A DNA stretch of 64,000 bases from NCBI GenBank assembly GCA_963070105.1, contig OY718805.1, forward strand, positions 5,700,001 to 5,764,000, written 5' to 3'. The translations under genes were made by a program, and so were the position numbers. The notes below the pieces were generated by a model. It was not told the DNA's origin. It worked only from the letters and a program-made list of their open reading frames with translations, and did not search any database. Positions 1 to 14,450 of this stretch are shown here, piece by piece (positions within the stretch are counted from its first letter, which is position 1; each line of letters begins with the position of its first letter). Source of the DNA: Litomosoides sigmodontis. Lineage: Eukaryota > Nematoda > Chromadorea > Rhabditida > Onchocercidae.

Positions 1-3000
1 TTAGTATCGGTTCCAACCGTATAATACATCGAGTGGTAATGATCTTTTTCAATTTTTTCCTTGCAGAATGTATGATAGGTTGAAGCTGAAAGCGATATCA
101 AATGTTTCAGAAGCAGAAAAATTTTATTTGATTTGTTTATTTTTAAGCATGTCTTGTTTTTTATTTAGAAGTTAATGGAAAATGGGCAAATTCAAGGTGC
201 ATCTATCAGCTGTGATATGCAGCTCGAAGATGTCCAGATGTGCGTCGTTTTGGAAAGCGGTGAAGTCTATTCATTTTTTTTTCCGAATTACTCCAAATAT
301 TTTCATGCAGAACAAGAAAGTGAAATCGAAATATCAAACAGAATGAAGGTTTTTAATTTTCATGAATATAGTAAGAAATTTTAATAATGTCATGAATGGT
401 CATAATATGAAGTACCACGATTTCTAAATTCGATGCATTCGCGTTTTTATTTCAGGCTTGATACTGCGGTATTTGCTCATCGAAATATTTTTTTTAATGA
501 ACAGTATTTCCTGTTATGTTTTAGGGCATGGCAAAGATGGTTTGGAAACAATTTGACATACATTACACCGGTAGAGACTGTGCAATCATTAGTCATCTAA
601 ATGCTCTTTTGCTTGTAAAATTTTCAATTTTCATAAAACTTAACTTTAATTCAATAAATTAGAAATACTGAATTTAGTTGATTTTGAATGAAGCGTCCCA
701 CTCATTAATGACATGTGTCTTATCTTGTGTATTGCGATTTGCTAGTCACTACAAAAAAAGGCGAAATGGAATATTTTTCGCTTAAAGCTGAATGCAATGG
801 TAAAAAATCAACCTGTAAAAATCATTTTGCCACTTTTTTTTTAAGTTCTTACCACACAATAAGACACAAGAAATTTATTTTCAAATCAACAAGTTACTTT
901 CTACTCAATGTATATAATTTCATGGTAGATATATCATGCTTTCTTTTATCAGCTGTCATCGGAACAGAACGCAGGAGTAGCATTGCTTGATATAGCTGCA
1001 GAAGTATTGGAAAAAGCTCCAAGTGACTTTTATTCATCCGGTGAGCACTGAAATTCTTTGTCAGAACAAAAATACTTTTCCTAAAAGAAGTTTTTTCTGT
1101 TTTCGTGCAAAGTGTTTGTACGCATTATAGTGAAGCAGAATAATTTTTCTTTGAAGCAGATAAACTTACAAGTGTTGAATTGATATTAAGATGTTACTAA
1201 CTTGGCTTTAGATATTTTGGTCCCTTAATTCCAGATATTTCGGGCATCGCACGAATTCGACATCTTACCCATCGTGACAAGCACACATCTCGTGTCATTT
1301 TCCAATTTATCATGGCTTTAACAACAGATGGACGATTGCTAATTTGGGACGCAATAACAACTGTGCTGATTTCATCAGTTGCTCTTCTGAAAATTGGTGA
1401 AATAGCCAAAGATTTCATAATTTTTGACAGTGTTCCAGATAGAGAAGGCAGAATAAATGAAAAAACCAAACTAGTACTTCTTTTTACGGATCGCGAAGGA
1501 ACATGCCAAGTAAGTTTCAATCTTTCGGACCGTAAAATTCTTTTACACGCGTGTGAAGATTAAATCTATATGATTTTAGCTTCAAATTCGCAATTTTCTA
1601 ACATGTGATGTAATTTATACGAAGGTGGTGAGCGACACAATCCTGTTGCTGAATAAGGTAACACGTGAGGAAGGATTGGTACTTTTTATACAACTCTTTG
1701 CATATGGATGTAGGTACGTGATTTGCCATAATTGTTCGAGTGACAAATATCTAATTGTTTCGTGAAAAAAATAAATATATAATTCAGTTTCATCTTTTAA
1801 GCTAGCACTAATTGGCTATTTCAAAATTAAATCAAAATAAAGGCGATGTACGATGTCGAAATATTTAAGGTTTTGCGAGCTATTTGATGCGTGGCGATAT
1901 TTTTTGAGTGCCTATGTTTCCACTCTTTAAGACAAAGGCTTTTTTCTCAGCAGCAGATGCTATGATCTTACATTGATAACTACTCTGTCGAAAAATAAAT
2001 CTGCAATTATCTTTTTTTAGTAGAACTGAATGAGGCAAATTTCATTTCTGCTTACTTGTCTAAAAACAGTACGATTTTAGCGAACTAAATGCAGTCAGGA
2101 TTCATGCAGTTTATGAATGCCAGCCAGAAATGCGTTTAGATCATTTAATATATCAGCAACGATGGGTTGAGGCTGAGGAGTTTGCTCAAACTTTCGGTTT
2201 GAACACAGAGGTATGAGCTTCTATTCCATTTTATTCAAAGAGCGGTTAAATGAGAATACCATTTTGAATGACAAGTAATACTTTCAGAAAATTTATATGG
2301 CTCGTATTGAACACTTCGTGGATACGGGGGCAATGGGCCAAACTGGTCTTGAAGTGCATGAGTTTGACAAATTTCTTGGATGGATGGCGAGGGTTTCAGA
2401 TCAAAATTGGGTGGACATTTCAAATCGATTCCCCATTTTCAGTGTTTGCAATCTTGGTTGTAACGAATTTTAAGACATTTTAAAGATTTGCGTAAACATG
2501 TTAGATGATGCTTGTCAATTTAGGTGGCTGAAATGTGCATAGCTGCAATAATGTACTGTTCAAGCCATTCATGGGTCAAGAAAATATTAGATTTCGTAAA
2601 AAAGCTGGAAATTACAGGTATATTGTGTTTGTTTAACATTTTGTATTCTTCCTTGAATTTAAGCGAGTGAAAGCTTCCCTGAGTTTTTTCCTTCTGTTTT
2701 AGATGATGAAACAAAGGACAAGTTATCTCTAATACGCTATAACTACCAATCGTACCGTGAAGTGCTTGGTCCTTGGGTGCGTTTCATTTTTTTTCGCAGT
2801 TTTAAAAAGTATATTCATCATAAAGTCGTGGACTTTAAGACTGAGGACTTACTAATAGGTTCTTTTTGTTTCTAGCGAAAACCGTATTGTAGTAAGATTT
2901 CGGGAATTGATTTATGGTCAGAATTTCTTGGTGGCTGCTCGTGGGAGCACATCTTTGAAGTTTTTTGTAAGAGTGGACAATTTTGTGAAGCACGCTTAAT

Positions 3001-6000
3001 ATGGTGTCGCTATCGGAAAACGCTAGAGGAGTGGATTAAGGAAAAAGGAAATTTTGGACATCTATTGGCAGAAATTCATCTCACAGTTCGTGGTAAGTCA
3101 TGATGGAAATCATTGTTTTATGTTAAGTTAAACTAATTTCCAAGTTTTAACAGCTTTCCTAAGTGTAACCGTGGAGTACGCACAATAGTTATTCGATTAG
3201 CAGGGACTTTTCGACGCTGCAAATACAGGTTGGATTTGAGCGCTATGGTTTCAAGAACAAACTAAATTTTTGTCTAATTCCTTTAGATTTCAGGCAAGAT
3301 TCATGATATCATGGAAGCAGTGCGTTTTCTAGAAGAAGAAATCATCCCTGTCGCATTCCTAAATGATCCAAAAACCTGCTGCTCATGTTGCAAGACGTTT
3401 TTAATGGACATTGCTCGTGCAGTCGAAACAGAACACCCGGAATGCTTCCCTGAAAATTCGTTTAAAATTGCGTCAACTATGGAAAGAGTAGTACATAAAT
3501 TATTAAACTGCTCCGTAACCCCATGCCGTCAGGTGAATTATCAAATTAAATTGAGCCGAAGGCGTTTCTTTCGCTTCAACTGCGGCTGGAATTTCATTTC
3601 GCAAAGTTGGTTGCGAGGTTGTTGAACTGGACGAGCTGTTGATGAGCGGATTTTTCTATTGTCAAACAGCTGGAAATCTCATAGAAGATAGCATGAGATT
3701 GCTTTCTAAGTCTCTTCATTGCTTATGTGCCTGAGAACCTGTAAATTTCTTAAATTCAAAAACTTATTTTCAGGCGGAAGTTGCATACGCGCTCTCAGTT
3801 ATCAGTTGTTATTCTGAAGATCCAGATGATTTTTTAGGAGAATTAAATGTTTATGTGAAAAATTTGCGTTCAATGGAAAGGCTGAAAAGCGTTTATCAGT
3901 GTACGATGAGTTATAGTGCTTATCAGGTAAACAAAGCAATGAGCATTATGCTAAGTATTCAAGCAGTTGTGCTAATACACTAATAAGCACTTTTCAGTCT
4001 TGGTTGGGAATTAAATATTTCTTCCTTTTAAGTTCCAGTATTTTTAACTTTTGCAGTATTTTTTCCTTTTCGATAGCTAAAAACGATAATGCTCTGATGT
4101 TTGTATTTCACCATAGCTGAAATGTGGGAGTGAGACCAGCGTTAATATTTAGTCCATTATTGATCAGTTTGTATTTTTTTGTATAATTTACTTTTTCAAT
4201 CATAATTAATGCTGAATTTTGAAGGAGCAAACAGTAGAATCAATCAGTTACGTAATATTAGAACGGGTGAAAAGTGTGCAGTTGATCAAAAGTAATATCG
4301 ATCAATATGCAAGACCTTACATGAATGAATTTAAGTTAGATCCAGATCGTACGCTCTACAATTATATTTTGGTAAGATTTACTTGAAATAAAATGAAAGG
4401 AAACAAAAAAGTTGCCTAATTTAATTACCACATTGCTTATCATGAGCTTCGTTAACATTAATCGGAATACCATTAAGAGCAAGGGTGCATTGGATGATGA
4501 AAGCGTAACTTACAAATTTGATAAATTATTACATTATTCGTTAAAAAAAATTGGTTTGATATAATCCTGTGAGAATTTTTATCATCTTTTCCAGAAGATC
4601 GCTACTAGTTCTGCCGGTGTGGTTTCCAGTTCTAACCCGTGGGATGAGCGATGTTTGGCTGTAGCGGAAAGTATTTCGAATTTAAATTTACGGTGTGAAG
4701 CACTGATTGATGTTGCGAAACGTGCCCACCCACCATGGACAAAGCAGTTGTCAAATGCTGTGCAGGCAATGTCAAGAGACCCTAGACTTGATTTTAAAAT
4801 GTAAATTTTGTTATGCGACCGAAACTACGATATGAGATGATGGAAGAGGCATACATGCTCAGTTGATATCAAGACTTAACTGAGTTTTTCAGGCGACATT
4901 CCGTTGTACATGACTCAAGGAAAGACCAGTAATCTAAATTCTGATTGTGAAATGTAACCTTTTGTCCTTAATTATTTTGGGTCAAGTGTACGCATTGTAG
5001 CGCGACCCATTGAGTATTAGATGTGTGTTCTCGACCGATACATTTCCTTGCTAGGTATTCAAAATTTCAAGGGCATCTCGTCTACAACAGCAGTGTGATT
5101 TTGCCAGATTAGGAGAGCGGCTGGTACAATATCGTTTGCCGATGCAGACACTTGAAAGATATTTGCAACAAAGGCATTTGTTTATCAAGGCCATAGAATT
5201 TATTTTTCGACAAGAATCTGTGGAAGCTAATCCTGAAAACAGGTTTAATAGTGCACTAGAGGTGAGTTTTTAATGTTGCTTGGAAGTAGTGATGCGTAGT
5301 TGCTATAAAAAATTTTTTACGTCTGGATTTTTTTCGTGTTCTTTTTTTCTAATTCCTTGTTCAAAGTTATTCAATTATTGTCGTGGCGACGTAAAGAAGG
5401 GTTAGGAGTTTTCAATATTTAAATGTGTCATCGCAATATATACCAGTATTTAACTGTGAGAAAGACTCGTTGGATTTCTAGATAATTAAATTAGCTGGAA
5501 AAGTGAAGAAAAATTTAATGGAGCGGCATGAATGTGTTTTCCGTTTCTGTATTTATTTAATCAATGCCGAATTGACCGACAAATTAGTGAGTTTCTCATT
5601 TCTATCACTGACGAAACATTGTTTCATTTTTTATCTAAATTCGATTAATTCGCTACTGCTTTCAGAAAATCAAACTATAGAAGAATAATCATTTCCAATT
5701 CTATATTTTGACCGTTATTTTACATTAAACCACTTGTCTCTCTAGTTATATTGCGAAGTCCCCCCACTCTTTCTACTTATTTAATTTCCTTTATTTTAGT
5801 TTATGAGTATCGTTTCTCATCTTAGCGACCTGAGCGAAAGGGATCGGAACTGTGTTATCAATCAGCTTATGTCACACATTGAGGCACTGTTAAATTGCCC
5901 AGTTTTGCTTCTGACAGAAGTGAATTTTTTAAATTTTATTGGTTTCTATAATTTTTTGGAAGATATTTCTACTAATTTTCTATAACTTTTAGAAGGAAAA

Positions 6001-9000
6001 AAAAATTCGGCTTAGAACTGTGGAAGTCATTTCTTGCATTTTGGAGCGTTTCAGGAAGGTGATATTTTTAATTCAAAATTTTCCATGTAGTTAACAAGAC
6101 TTTAAAAGCTTAATTGAAAGGAAATCTTGTTAAGCAAAATCGAATTTTCGCTATACGTCTTTAAATCGCGTTCCAAGTATAAGCACAATTGCTTTGTGGC
6201 GAGCGTTAAATTTGAATTTTTCAAATTGCTTAATTCCTTTCTTCGAGATGTCCTAGCAAGTTGTGTGTTTTGATATTTTTGTATCATGTTTGTACTCCTG
6301 TGATTACTGTTGCAATTTAGAAATGCATTTCGTTTCCATTCCTTTCGAGTCATTGATTGTTACAGATGTAAATTAACGTTAAGTTATAAGTTAAGTCAAA
6401 ATTGCTTTCTTGTAAGATGCATCATTCTGCATTTGAGGATGAAGTGCTCCTGTCAGAAATGAATGCTATTCGAAAGCTTAAAATTGGTTATGGTATGATT
6501 GCGCATTTATCATTTCTGCGAAGTAACGCTTGGAAATCAACGAAACTGAGACATTTTCTGAATCAACGTTTTGCTGGTGGAGGTATCCCAGCAAAGATAA
6601 CTGAAGTAACATTGCTATATTTCTTTCTGATCTGCTATGAATTTTAGAACAGAAAATGAAGGATTAAAAAAATATTAAAGCAATTTACGGAAATATACTG
6701 TTCTGTTTGATTTTTTTGGTTCTGTCATAAGTAGCCTACAATGTTGTTTTTGTAGCTATTCAAATTTTCGAACGCGTTGATGATGGACGGAAATGCTATG
6801 TATGAAGTAGCGCTTCGCTGCGCTTTAGAGAATCGAAATCCTATAGCAGCTTTGGAATATGCGAAGTATATTAGATTTGTTCGAACCTTCACAAATATTT
6901 TATAAATTTTATTTTGTAACCGCTTTAGTTATTTTGTATTTGTTTAATTATAATTCCAGATTTGCGATGCAAGATACGAAAAAACCAAGCGAACAGTTAT
7001 TGTCACTTATAGTGCAAAGCTGTGGTTATGGATTATGGATTATGTCTGAGTTAGCTGAAGAGAGTGATTTTGAACTAGTGAGACCACTTTCTTGGCTTTA
7101 ATGCATAAAATTTACTATTATTTAATTTGCTAATAAAAATACTGGAAAAAATTGGGTTACTCTTATTCTTACAATGAGTGAGTGTTGCTTTATAAATGTT
7201 TGAATCTTCACTTTTCAGATATTTGTCATTTTCGGTAACCTTTCCGATTTAATGAGTAGCCTTATCGAAGCTACTTGCCAAAACTCCTTTTTAAGCACCC
7301 ACGTCTTCCATGTAAGTTGATATTTGCTATTGGAATCTATGTTTTTCTAAATGAAAAAGAAGTATGGTTTTTATCTACATTGCATCGAGCTACTTCATAC
7401 GGCATATTTCAAAATCTTTTTCTAATCGCCATTGCTTTATATTGCCATTTAAGTAGAACTCAAAGTTTTACCATTATTCACAACATACTATTGTAAGTAA
7501 AAGAAGGTAACATTTGTTGGTGATTTTTGAAAGAACTTTGCTACATGTTGCAATTATTTAGTATTGTAGTGTTATACTTTTTCGCTTGAAACAAATCAGC
7601 GTAAATGGAATAAAAAAAAATGGAGCACAAATGAAGTAAAACGCACAATTCCAGATCGCGCTTTTTGTAAATTTGTTCGAAACAGTTGTTTCACAGTGCA
7701 TGTCTGAGAATTTAGTAGAAGAAAGCGCATATAAAGACGAGAAGTAAGCCTTATTTGATCCGTAAAGTCTATTTTATTCTAGGTATATTTTTTCATGTAT
7801 TTTGGGTTTCAAAGTTTAGCAATTTTACTCAAATACAAAATAAGACAATTAAAATAATGGAGTAACCATTATAGAGCATGCGTAATATATGGATTTGGGA
7901 GACGGGTTGGTGTTTATCATTACAGAATGGACGGCACTCTTTTCAAGAAAAGTGATGCCATACAACAATTATCTACTGTGGCCCGCTCAGTTGTTTTTGA
8001 TATTTTGATAGACACCGATTTTATTGATGTCAAGTAAGTCGCCATTCCTCGTTAGCCAAATTTCACGTTGAGTAAATTTTGAGAATACATTCAAATGTTA
8101 ATTACAGCAAAAATAGTTTGCTAGAATCCTATGAAAAGATGCGCATAGCTTGGTCAAATTTCTTTTCCTATCTGATTCTCAACAATCAAGTTCTGATAGC
8201 AGTTTGTGCTCGCTTCTCATTTGCATTATTAAGTAAGACCATTGTTTTCGTATTTCTTACCAATCATTTTGAAGTAATGTTGGAAGCTTCGCAGTATTTT
8301 TAAAATTAGTGGCTTCGCGCTTTGAATTTAATGTAAGTTGTGCAAAAATTTTGAGCGTGTTACGTGGTTCCAAGTCGTAGGCCTCCTCATTCTGATCTAC
8401 ATGGAACTATTGAACTGTTTATGGAACGTGCTTTAATGCATAATTATGCTGATCTTGAACTCTGCGCCACCCTCATTTTTTCCGCTCCACTTGCCGACAT
8501 CAAAAAGGTAATTGTTGTTTTTCTTTTTTGGCGTATTTGTGTAAAAATGCATGGGATATCCCGTGGTAGAATTAAAACATAAACAACAGTCCAAGCAATC
8601 CACAGAATGGCGTGACTTAATGGTGATACAAAGAACCATTTTGTTTCCTGTAAAATCCATGAAAAAAAAAGCTGAATGGTTTTTAAAAAAGATTGGTATG
8701 AGAAACAAATCATGTTGGAAAAGAAATTTTAATTTTTATATTCTTTATTTGCTCAATGTTAGCTGTAAGAGTATTGTATGGGTCGTCCTGTTTATGATTC
8801 TGAGTTTTTCGTTTTTTATTTAGTTTTTACTACTGAGCTGATGATTGAGATGACTCATTCAGCTTAAGGCCAAGTAACTCCATTCACTGACATTAAGCAG
8901 GATGTAATGTGGTTGAAATGTCAATTTCTTTTAACATGATGAAATCTGTTTTCAAAATTTTGTGTTTTTCCAGATTTTAGTAAAAACACGATCTTGGTGT

Positions 9001-12000
9001 GTAATACGAAAGTCGCCGCATATTATGCTTGATTTAATTCGCCTTGCTCGATTTTGCGCCACTTTACTCAACGATCACTCTACCGATAAGCAACTTAGCG
9101 TTAGTTAATATCTGATTAGGAAAATTAACAATAAAAGGTTCTAATACATTGTGTTTATGTATTTTGAAAAGGACAAATGAAAAAGAGACAGATAAACTTG
9201 TGATTTGAACGATATATTAGAACATTTGTAGCTAGTTGGTTTTCTCTCCATATTTTCTTTTTCGTGAGATTATTTATTTTACAGCATTATTACGCGTTGA
9301 CTTTGTGGATCAAGAAGTTGGGAAGACTAAATGCTAACTTTCCGCAAAATATATCAATAGATGTGGCAGTTCAGGAATTCGTTCGTTGTCTCATTCCACC
9401 CGAAATATTAGTCGAGTAGGTTTTATATTTTTCTATGACGTGTTACGTATGTTTCATATGTTTTGTTAATACTCCATATAGAGAATCCTGCACAGAAATC
9501 ACTGAGGCACATGATTCCCGTAATTGAATTCAATTACTTGAATTTATCTTATGTTTGCTATTCGCTGATCAAAAAAAGGATAGATCGAATTCTTGTGGAA
9601 TATGTTTCCACTGCATTAAAATTGCTTAAAAATTCACATAATACCATCAGGGTAGTTCCATTCAAACTGCTTAGAACGGTTCAATACTTCAGTCACTTTA
9701 ATTCCATTGAGTTTAACAGTAACGTCATAAAGCACATATGCATTTCTCTGCCTAGGGAACTGTGTCAAAGATTTGCAAATTGATTTACAAAAGTGCGTTG
9801 TGGCGAAAGTCTATTGGAAAAGTTCAAGATTGCTTCAATGACCATGTATTTCCAGCTTTTGCAAGGATTTTTCATTAGAAATCACTGAAGCATTAGTTTT
9901 ATATGCGACGAAAATGGCACTTAAAGCTTCTGTAGAAGAAGATCAAATATTAGCGGCAGAAATGCGTTTTAATATGATCGCAGCATTGCAGGTTATTATT
10001 ATTTGTTAAGTAATTTTTGCCTTTTATAATTTTCTATCTTATTTTCTATCCTTTTTTCCGAAGTATTTTTTACACCCTAATGTTTACAGGAAATTGGTGT
10101 CACAGAGAATCTTTTCATGCAACTTTATGCCTGCTTAATGACTCTTTGTCCTTATAATTATGAGGTGAGCAATATTCACAGCTTAATTGCTTTTGTATCA
10201 GCAACGAAAATTTGTTGGAAAAGTTGAGGATCGTTTCAACATGAATTGTATTTGCATCGTTCATATCAGTGTCTAAGCCCGCTGCAGATAAATCTTCCTA
10301 CATTGTTAATGACTAAAGATGATTTCTGCAAAGCATTATTGTTGTAGTTTTTAAATATCCTTATTTTTTCAGTAATTTTCAGGCTATCGAAATAATGATT
10401 AATGGAATGGCGAAATATGTCGATGACGATAATGGTGACCAAGTTGAAATATTGCGGAGAGCTTCCATAACAATTCGGTTTCTAGAGATTATTGAACGTA
10501 TCAGTCCTCCAACCGATCACGAGATGCGATGGTACCATGACCGACAAAAATTTCTCACCAAACAGGTGTAGTCCAGTCGGGATAATAGATAAATTTCAAC
10601 TGATTCAAACTTCTTTATTATAGAATATTATGTTGAACAACCATATTGAATTGTAAAAAACGTGTATTCGATTTCATTTTTCAGCAAAGTGGTAGCCACG
10701 ATTCAACAGTAAAAGTCTCTGATGGAGACTTGAACACTGTAGAGGAAGAAGCTAACGACCCGTCGTATAAGAAAACAAATTTGCTCTTTCGCCAACTTCC
10801 CAGCAGAGCTATCCATCGTTTACCATTTCATCCTTTCATGTTTGAAAATGAAAAAGATTTGCAGAATACATTACTTCCAATGATTCATGCTGAACTTACG
10901 CTTTACAACGTCGATGTGAGCTTGTTTTTATTTCTTCCAGAAAATAAATTGATGACCGTCGATTTTTTTTAAGCAGTCACAAAAGAATAAATATGAATTT
11001 AGTCTCATTTGTGAACTCAAGGTATGTCAATCTTACAGTGTATAACCTATACAATTTTTATAACGAGTTCTTTTAGAATTGGCAAATGTTTCTTCGAGCA
11101 CTACCTGAAATTGAAATCTCAAAATCAGATCTTCTATCCAGTGCTATTTTATTAGCCGTTCAAACATGCATTATTAAGGATACTGATATGGATGAGAGTG
11201 ATTTTGAGCGAATTAAGCAACTGCTTAAAAAAGCCACCAATCGCCTTCGAACATTGAAAGGCTTAACGGATGGTTTTAGACACTTGCCCTTGGGTGAGTT
11301 TTTTTAACTCAGAATGTTCAGCTTCTGAATTGTTGATTTTTTTTAGTACTTTTTTTCTAGGTAGAACAAAACTGCGCTTTTTATCCTTGGGAATCAACAT
11401 CATTGAAGAATGGATTGAAGATTCGAAGAATGAAACAACTGAGGTACACATATGTGAGGGTATAGAATATGGGCGTCATTTTTAATTCTGATGAAACACA
11501 TGCATACTACAGTGTTGATTATAAAACTTTTTATTCCTAAGTATTGCATGAGCAGATAATCAGGAAAAGCGCAGAACATGGAATCTAAGGTGTTTAACAT
11601 TTTCAATAAAAGATGACATTTTGTTGCAGGTTGGTGATATTGATTTTTTGAAGTATTTCCGTCAGAATTTAGAAGAAGCGTGTAAAAATTACAATATCGA
11701 GTTTATACTCAAAAAATATGGACTTCTACGGGCAGAGACGCTAGATATGTTATCAACACCCCAAAATCTTATCGAACACATTTACGCAAATGAAATTGAC
11801 TGGAATAGCTTCAAAGAAATTAGTATGTTCATTTTTCTCAACCTGTAAATTTCAAATTCCAGCTATGATTTTTTTTCTACAAGGGATAATTGCCTCTGGC
11901 TTTACCGCTGACAAAATTTCATTTTTTATCTTTTTTAAGATGACAAAGTTCCGTGTACTGTTGAATTAGCTGATATATTTGCTCTGGATTTGGATGCAAT

Positions 12001-14450
12001 TCAGGACAGAGTTATCCAACAGTGGCTTGAATGGAATGCTGAAAAAGCTACAGTATTTGATCCTAGTGAAGTAAGTAAAGTGCTCGGTTGAATATACACA
12101 TGTAGTTTTGGAAAATACTCAAAATGTGAGTAATTTGAATTGATGGTAATATATAAATGCCGAACTTTATAGATTTAATGAAACAAAACATTGTAGACGA
12201 ATTCAAGTGACACACCACTGATGTCAATAGCAATGAAAGAAAGCAACGAAGAACTTTACAAATTGCCATACTCTGACCCTACAGTTACAAGGTTTGAAAT
12301 TCTGGTTGTATATGTCATTTTGGCAATGAGTTCTTTGGGATGAAAAATCATTGATGGAAAATAACACATTCCTTCTTTTCGTTTGATAGGCAAGGTGCGA
12401 TAATAACGTTGTGGCCCTTTGTATCGTTACCTGTTGATATAATTATGTTTTCAACGCTTTCCATCGTAGAAACCGTGCATATTTATTCAAGTGCTAGGTT
12501 CATTCTGAAGGAAACCATTAGTGCTTATAAAATTTGAATTAAAAATGTAATTTTCTAAGTTTCCAGGATTGTACAACTATCACAATTACGCAGTCACAAA
12601 AAAGCAACTCATGCTCTTATAAATATCTATCAAGAGGTTTGATTCGACGTTTAGCGTGTTTTCGCACTAGCTTTGAATTGTGAAATCAACAAGTCCAGAC
12701 GGAACTGAGCGAAAACTCGGAAAATTTAGTTGTAAACTTTTTAACGCTTACTCTAATCCAGTCGTTTAATATCTATAGAATCAATTTAGGGTTCGTATGA
12801 AAGCAAAATACGCAGCGTTTGCTGCTTGTTGCGATTGCTCCGACCTGAACAATTTCCCGAAGTTATGAAAAGTGATTTAAGAAACGTATGGTAAGCTTTT
12901 TAGTTATTAGCCATTTCTCTTCTGATTTTTTTGAGATTAAAACAACTACCCCTATTAAGATTTTTTTCAAAATTCTGTTACATAATTGAGCAATTATGTG
13001 TTTGCGATTCACTAAAGCATTGTAACTTTGTTTGCAGGATTCTGGTACAGATAAATAACACTATTAATGAAAAACTAAAATACTTTTTATTGCATATCTA
13101 ATACTGTCGCTGAATTTTTTCTTCCATTCATCAATTACAGCATTCATCAAATATTCCAAAATATGAACAAAAATTTGAATATGAAAATAAAGCTCTTTGA
13201 AAATCTTTAATAAGTTTTATACCATTTAATTTCATCAGTAGAGCTCCGAGCTGCTGTTTGCTGCAATTCCAAATAATATAAAACAATTTCAACTGTTTAG
13301 TTCGATGTTGGAAGTGATGTTGTATTCTCGAATGATTGATGAGTACAAGATTGATTTGAACATCGAAACATTTCATTCAACAGAGAAAACGGTTTTTCTT
13401 AAATCGCTAGCAAACAATAACAGACAAATACCCCAAGTAGGTTCATCAACAATTATTTGCAACCAGTAATTAAAAATCAGCTCGAAACTAGAAATAATTT
13501 GAGTTAGTGGAATTAAATAGATTGTTAACATATATTAGTGCTGTATGAAAGGAACTGCTTACTTGTATTTTTTGCAGCTAACTTTGTTTATGGCATGTGT
13601 TGTGATAGATTATCAACTGATGGAGCCATCAATGATCGATTTGCTCTTAACTAAGCTTTATGTCGAAAGAAAATTTGACATGCTTATTGGACTGTTAAAC
13701 TATTGCGCTATTAATCATAGTATTTTATCTCATGTAAAGAACATTGAACAAAAATGGTTTTATGCTGCTCAATGGTTGTTTTCTTCCATAGGTATCTTTC
13801 ATGTAAAAAATTTTTGGATATCTGAAAACTAGCTATTAATTTGGTGATATCTGAAGTTAGAATCTGAAAAGTTAAAAAAGGGGTGCTGTATGACTCTTTT
13901 TCGTTCCAATGATGTATAGTGCCTTGCAGCAAGTGAAAGTGCTAACAAAAAGCAACAGTTTGATAGATCTCTTCTGTTCTGTTTGAGGTAAGTCCTCTTT
14001 TTATTGCATTGAAAATACTTCAAAATCCAGCTCAGAATGATAGTAAATGAAGATATGGTATCTCCCTTTTTAGTTGTCCAGTGGAGTATGGTCGTCCGGC
14101 TAGCGCGTTATTACAGTTGCTGCAGCACGATAATTTCCCTGTTGCCCATCGCTTACTAGTGCTTGCATCGTCGGCAGTTGCAGTATGTGTCATTTTTCAA
14201 TGACATTTTTACCCTTTCGATTACCATTTCGAAAGTCGACGCTTTTGAAAGTTTTAAAGTTTAAGCGTCTGAAAACCGATTCTAATTGTTGGCTTGATGC
14301 GAAACAGCATAAAAAGCACTGTGAGAGAGCCATAGATCAAAATGCTTGCTAAAAATTCAATTTGTATAGGAGGAAGCTGAAGAAGATTTCGAAAACTGCT
14401 TTGAAGGTTCTGGGCGTTCAACTCTGGATTTTACATTGAAATGGAAGTGA
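1..14450 (+). CDS. rod-1: ROD/KNTC1 kinetochore protein of the RZZ complex (5' partial)
   Basis: Large subunit of the Rod-Zw10-Zwilch complex, which loads dynein and spindle-checkpoint proteins on unattached kinetochores. The 5' end lies before the window. Clear exons include 953-1040, 1235-1509, 1626-1712, 2071-2210, 2288-2411, 2877-3091, 3294-3532, 4595-4800, 5055-5260, 8974-9109, 10383-10565, 11940-12070, 14075-14182 and 14370-14450 (TGA). More than 40 exons seem present. The N-terminal part is beta-propeller-like (DGRLLIWDAITTVLISS near 1325). The helical part matches KNTC1 landmarks in order: QRWVEAEEFAQTFGLNTE (2153-2210), then LARLIWCRYR-like text near 3000, ERISPPTDHE near 10500, RLPFHPF near 10810, and LQDRVIQQWLEWN-like text near 12020. 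Phases agree wherever checked. A polyadenylation signal AATAAA sits at 14506-14511. Exon limits before about 950 and around 6417-6600 and 12640-13580 are uncertain. Confidence 0.9.
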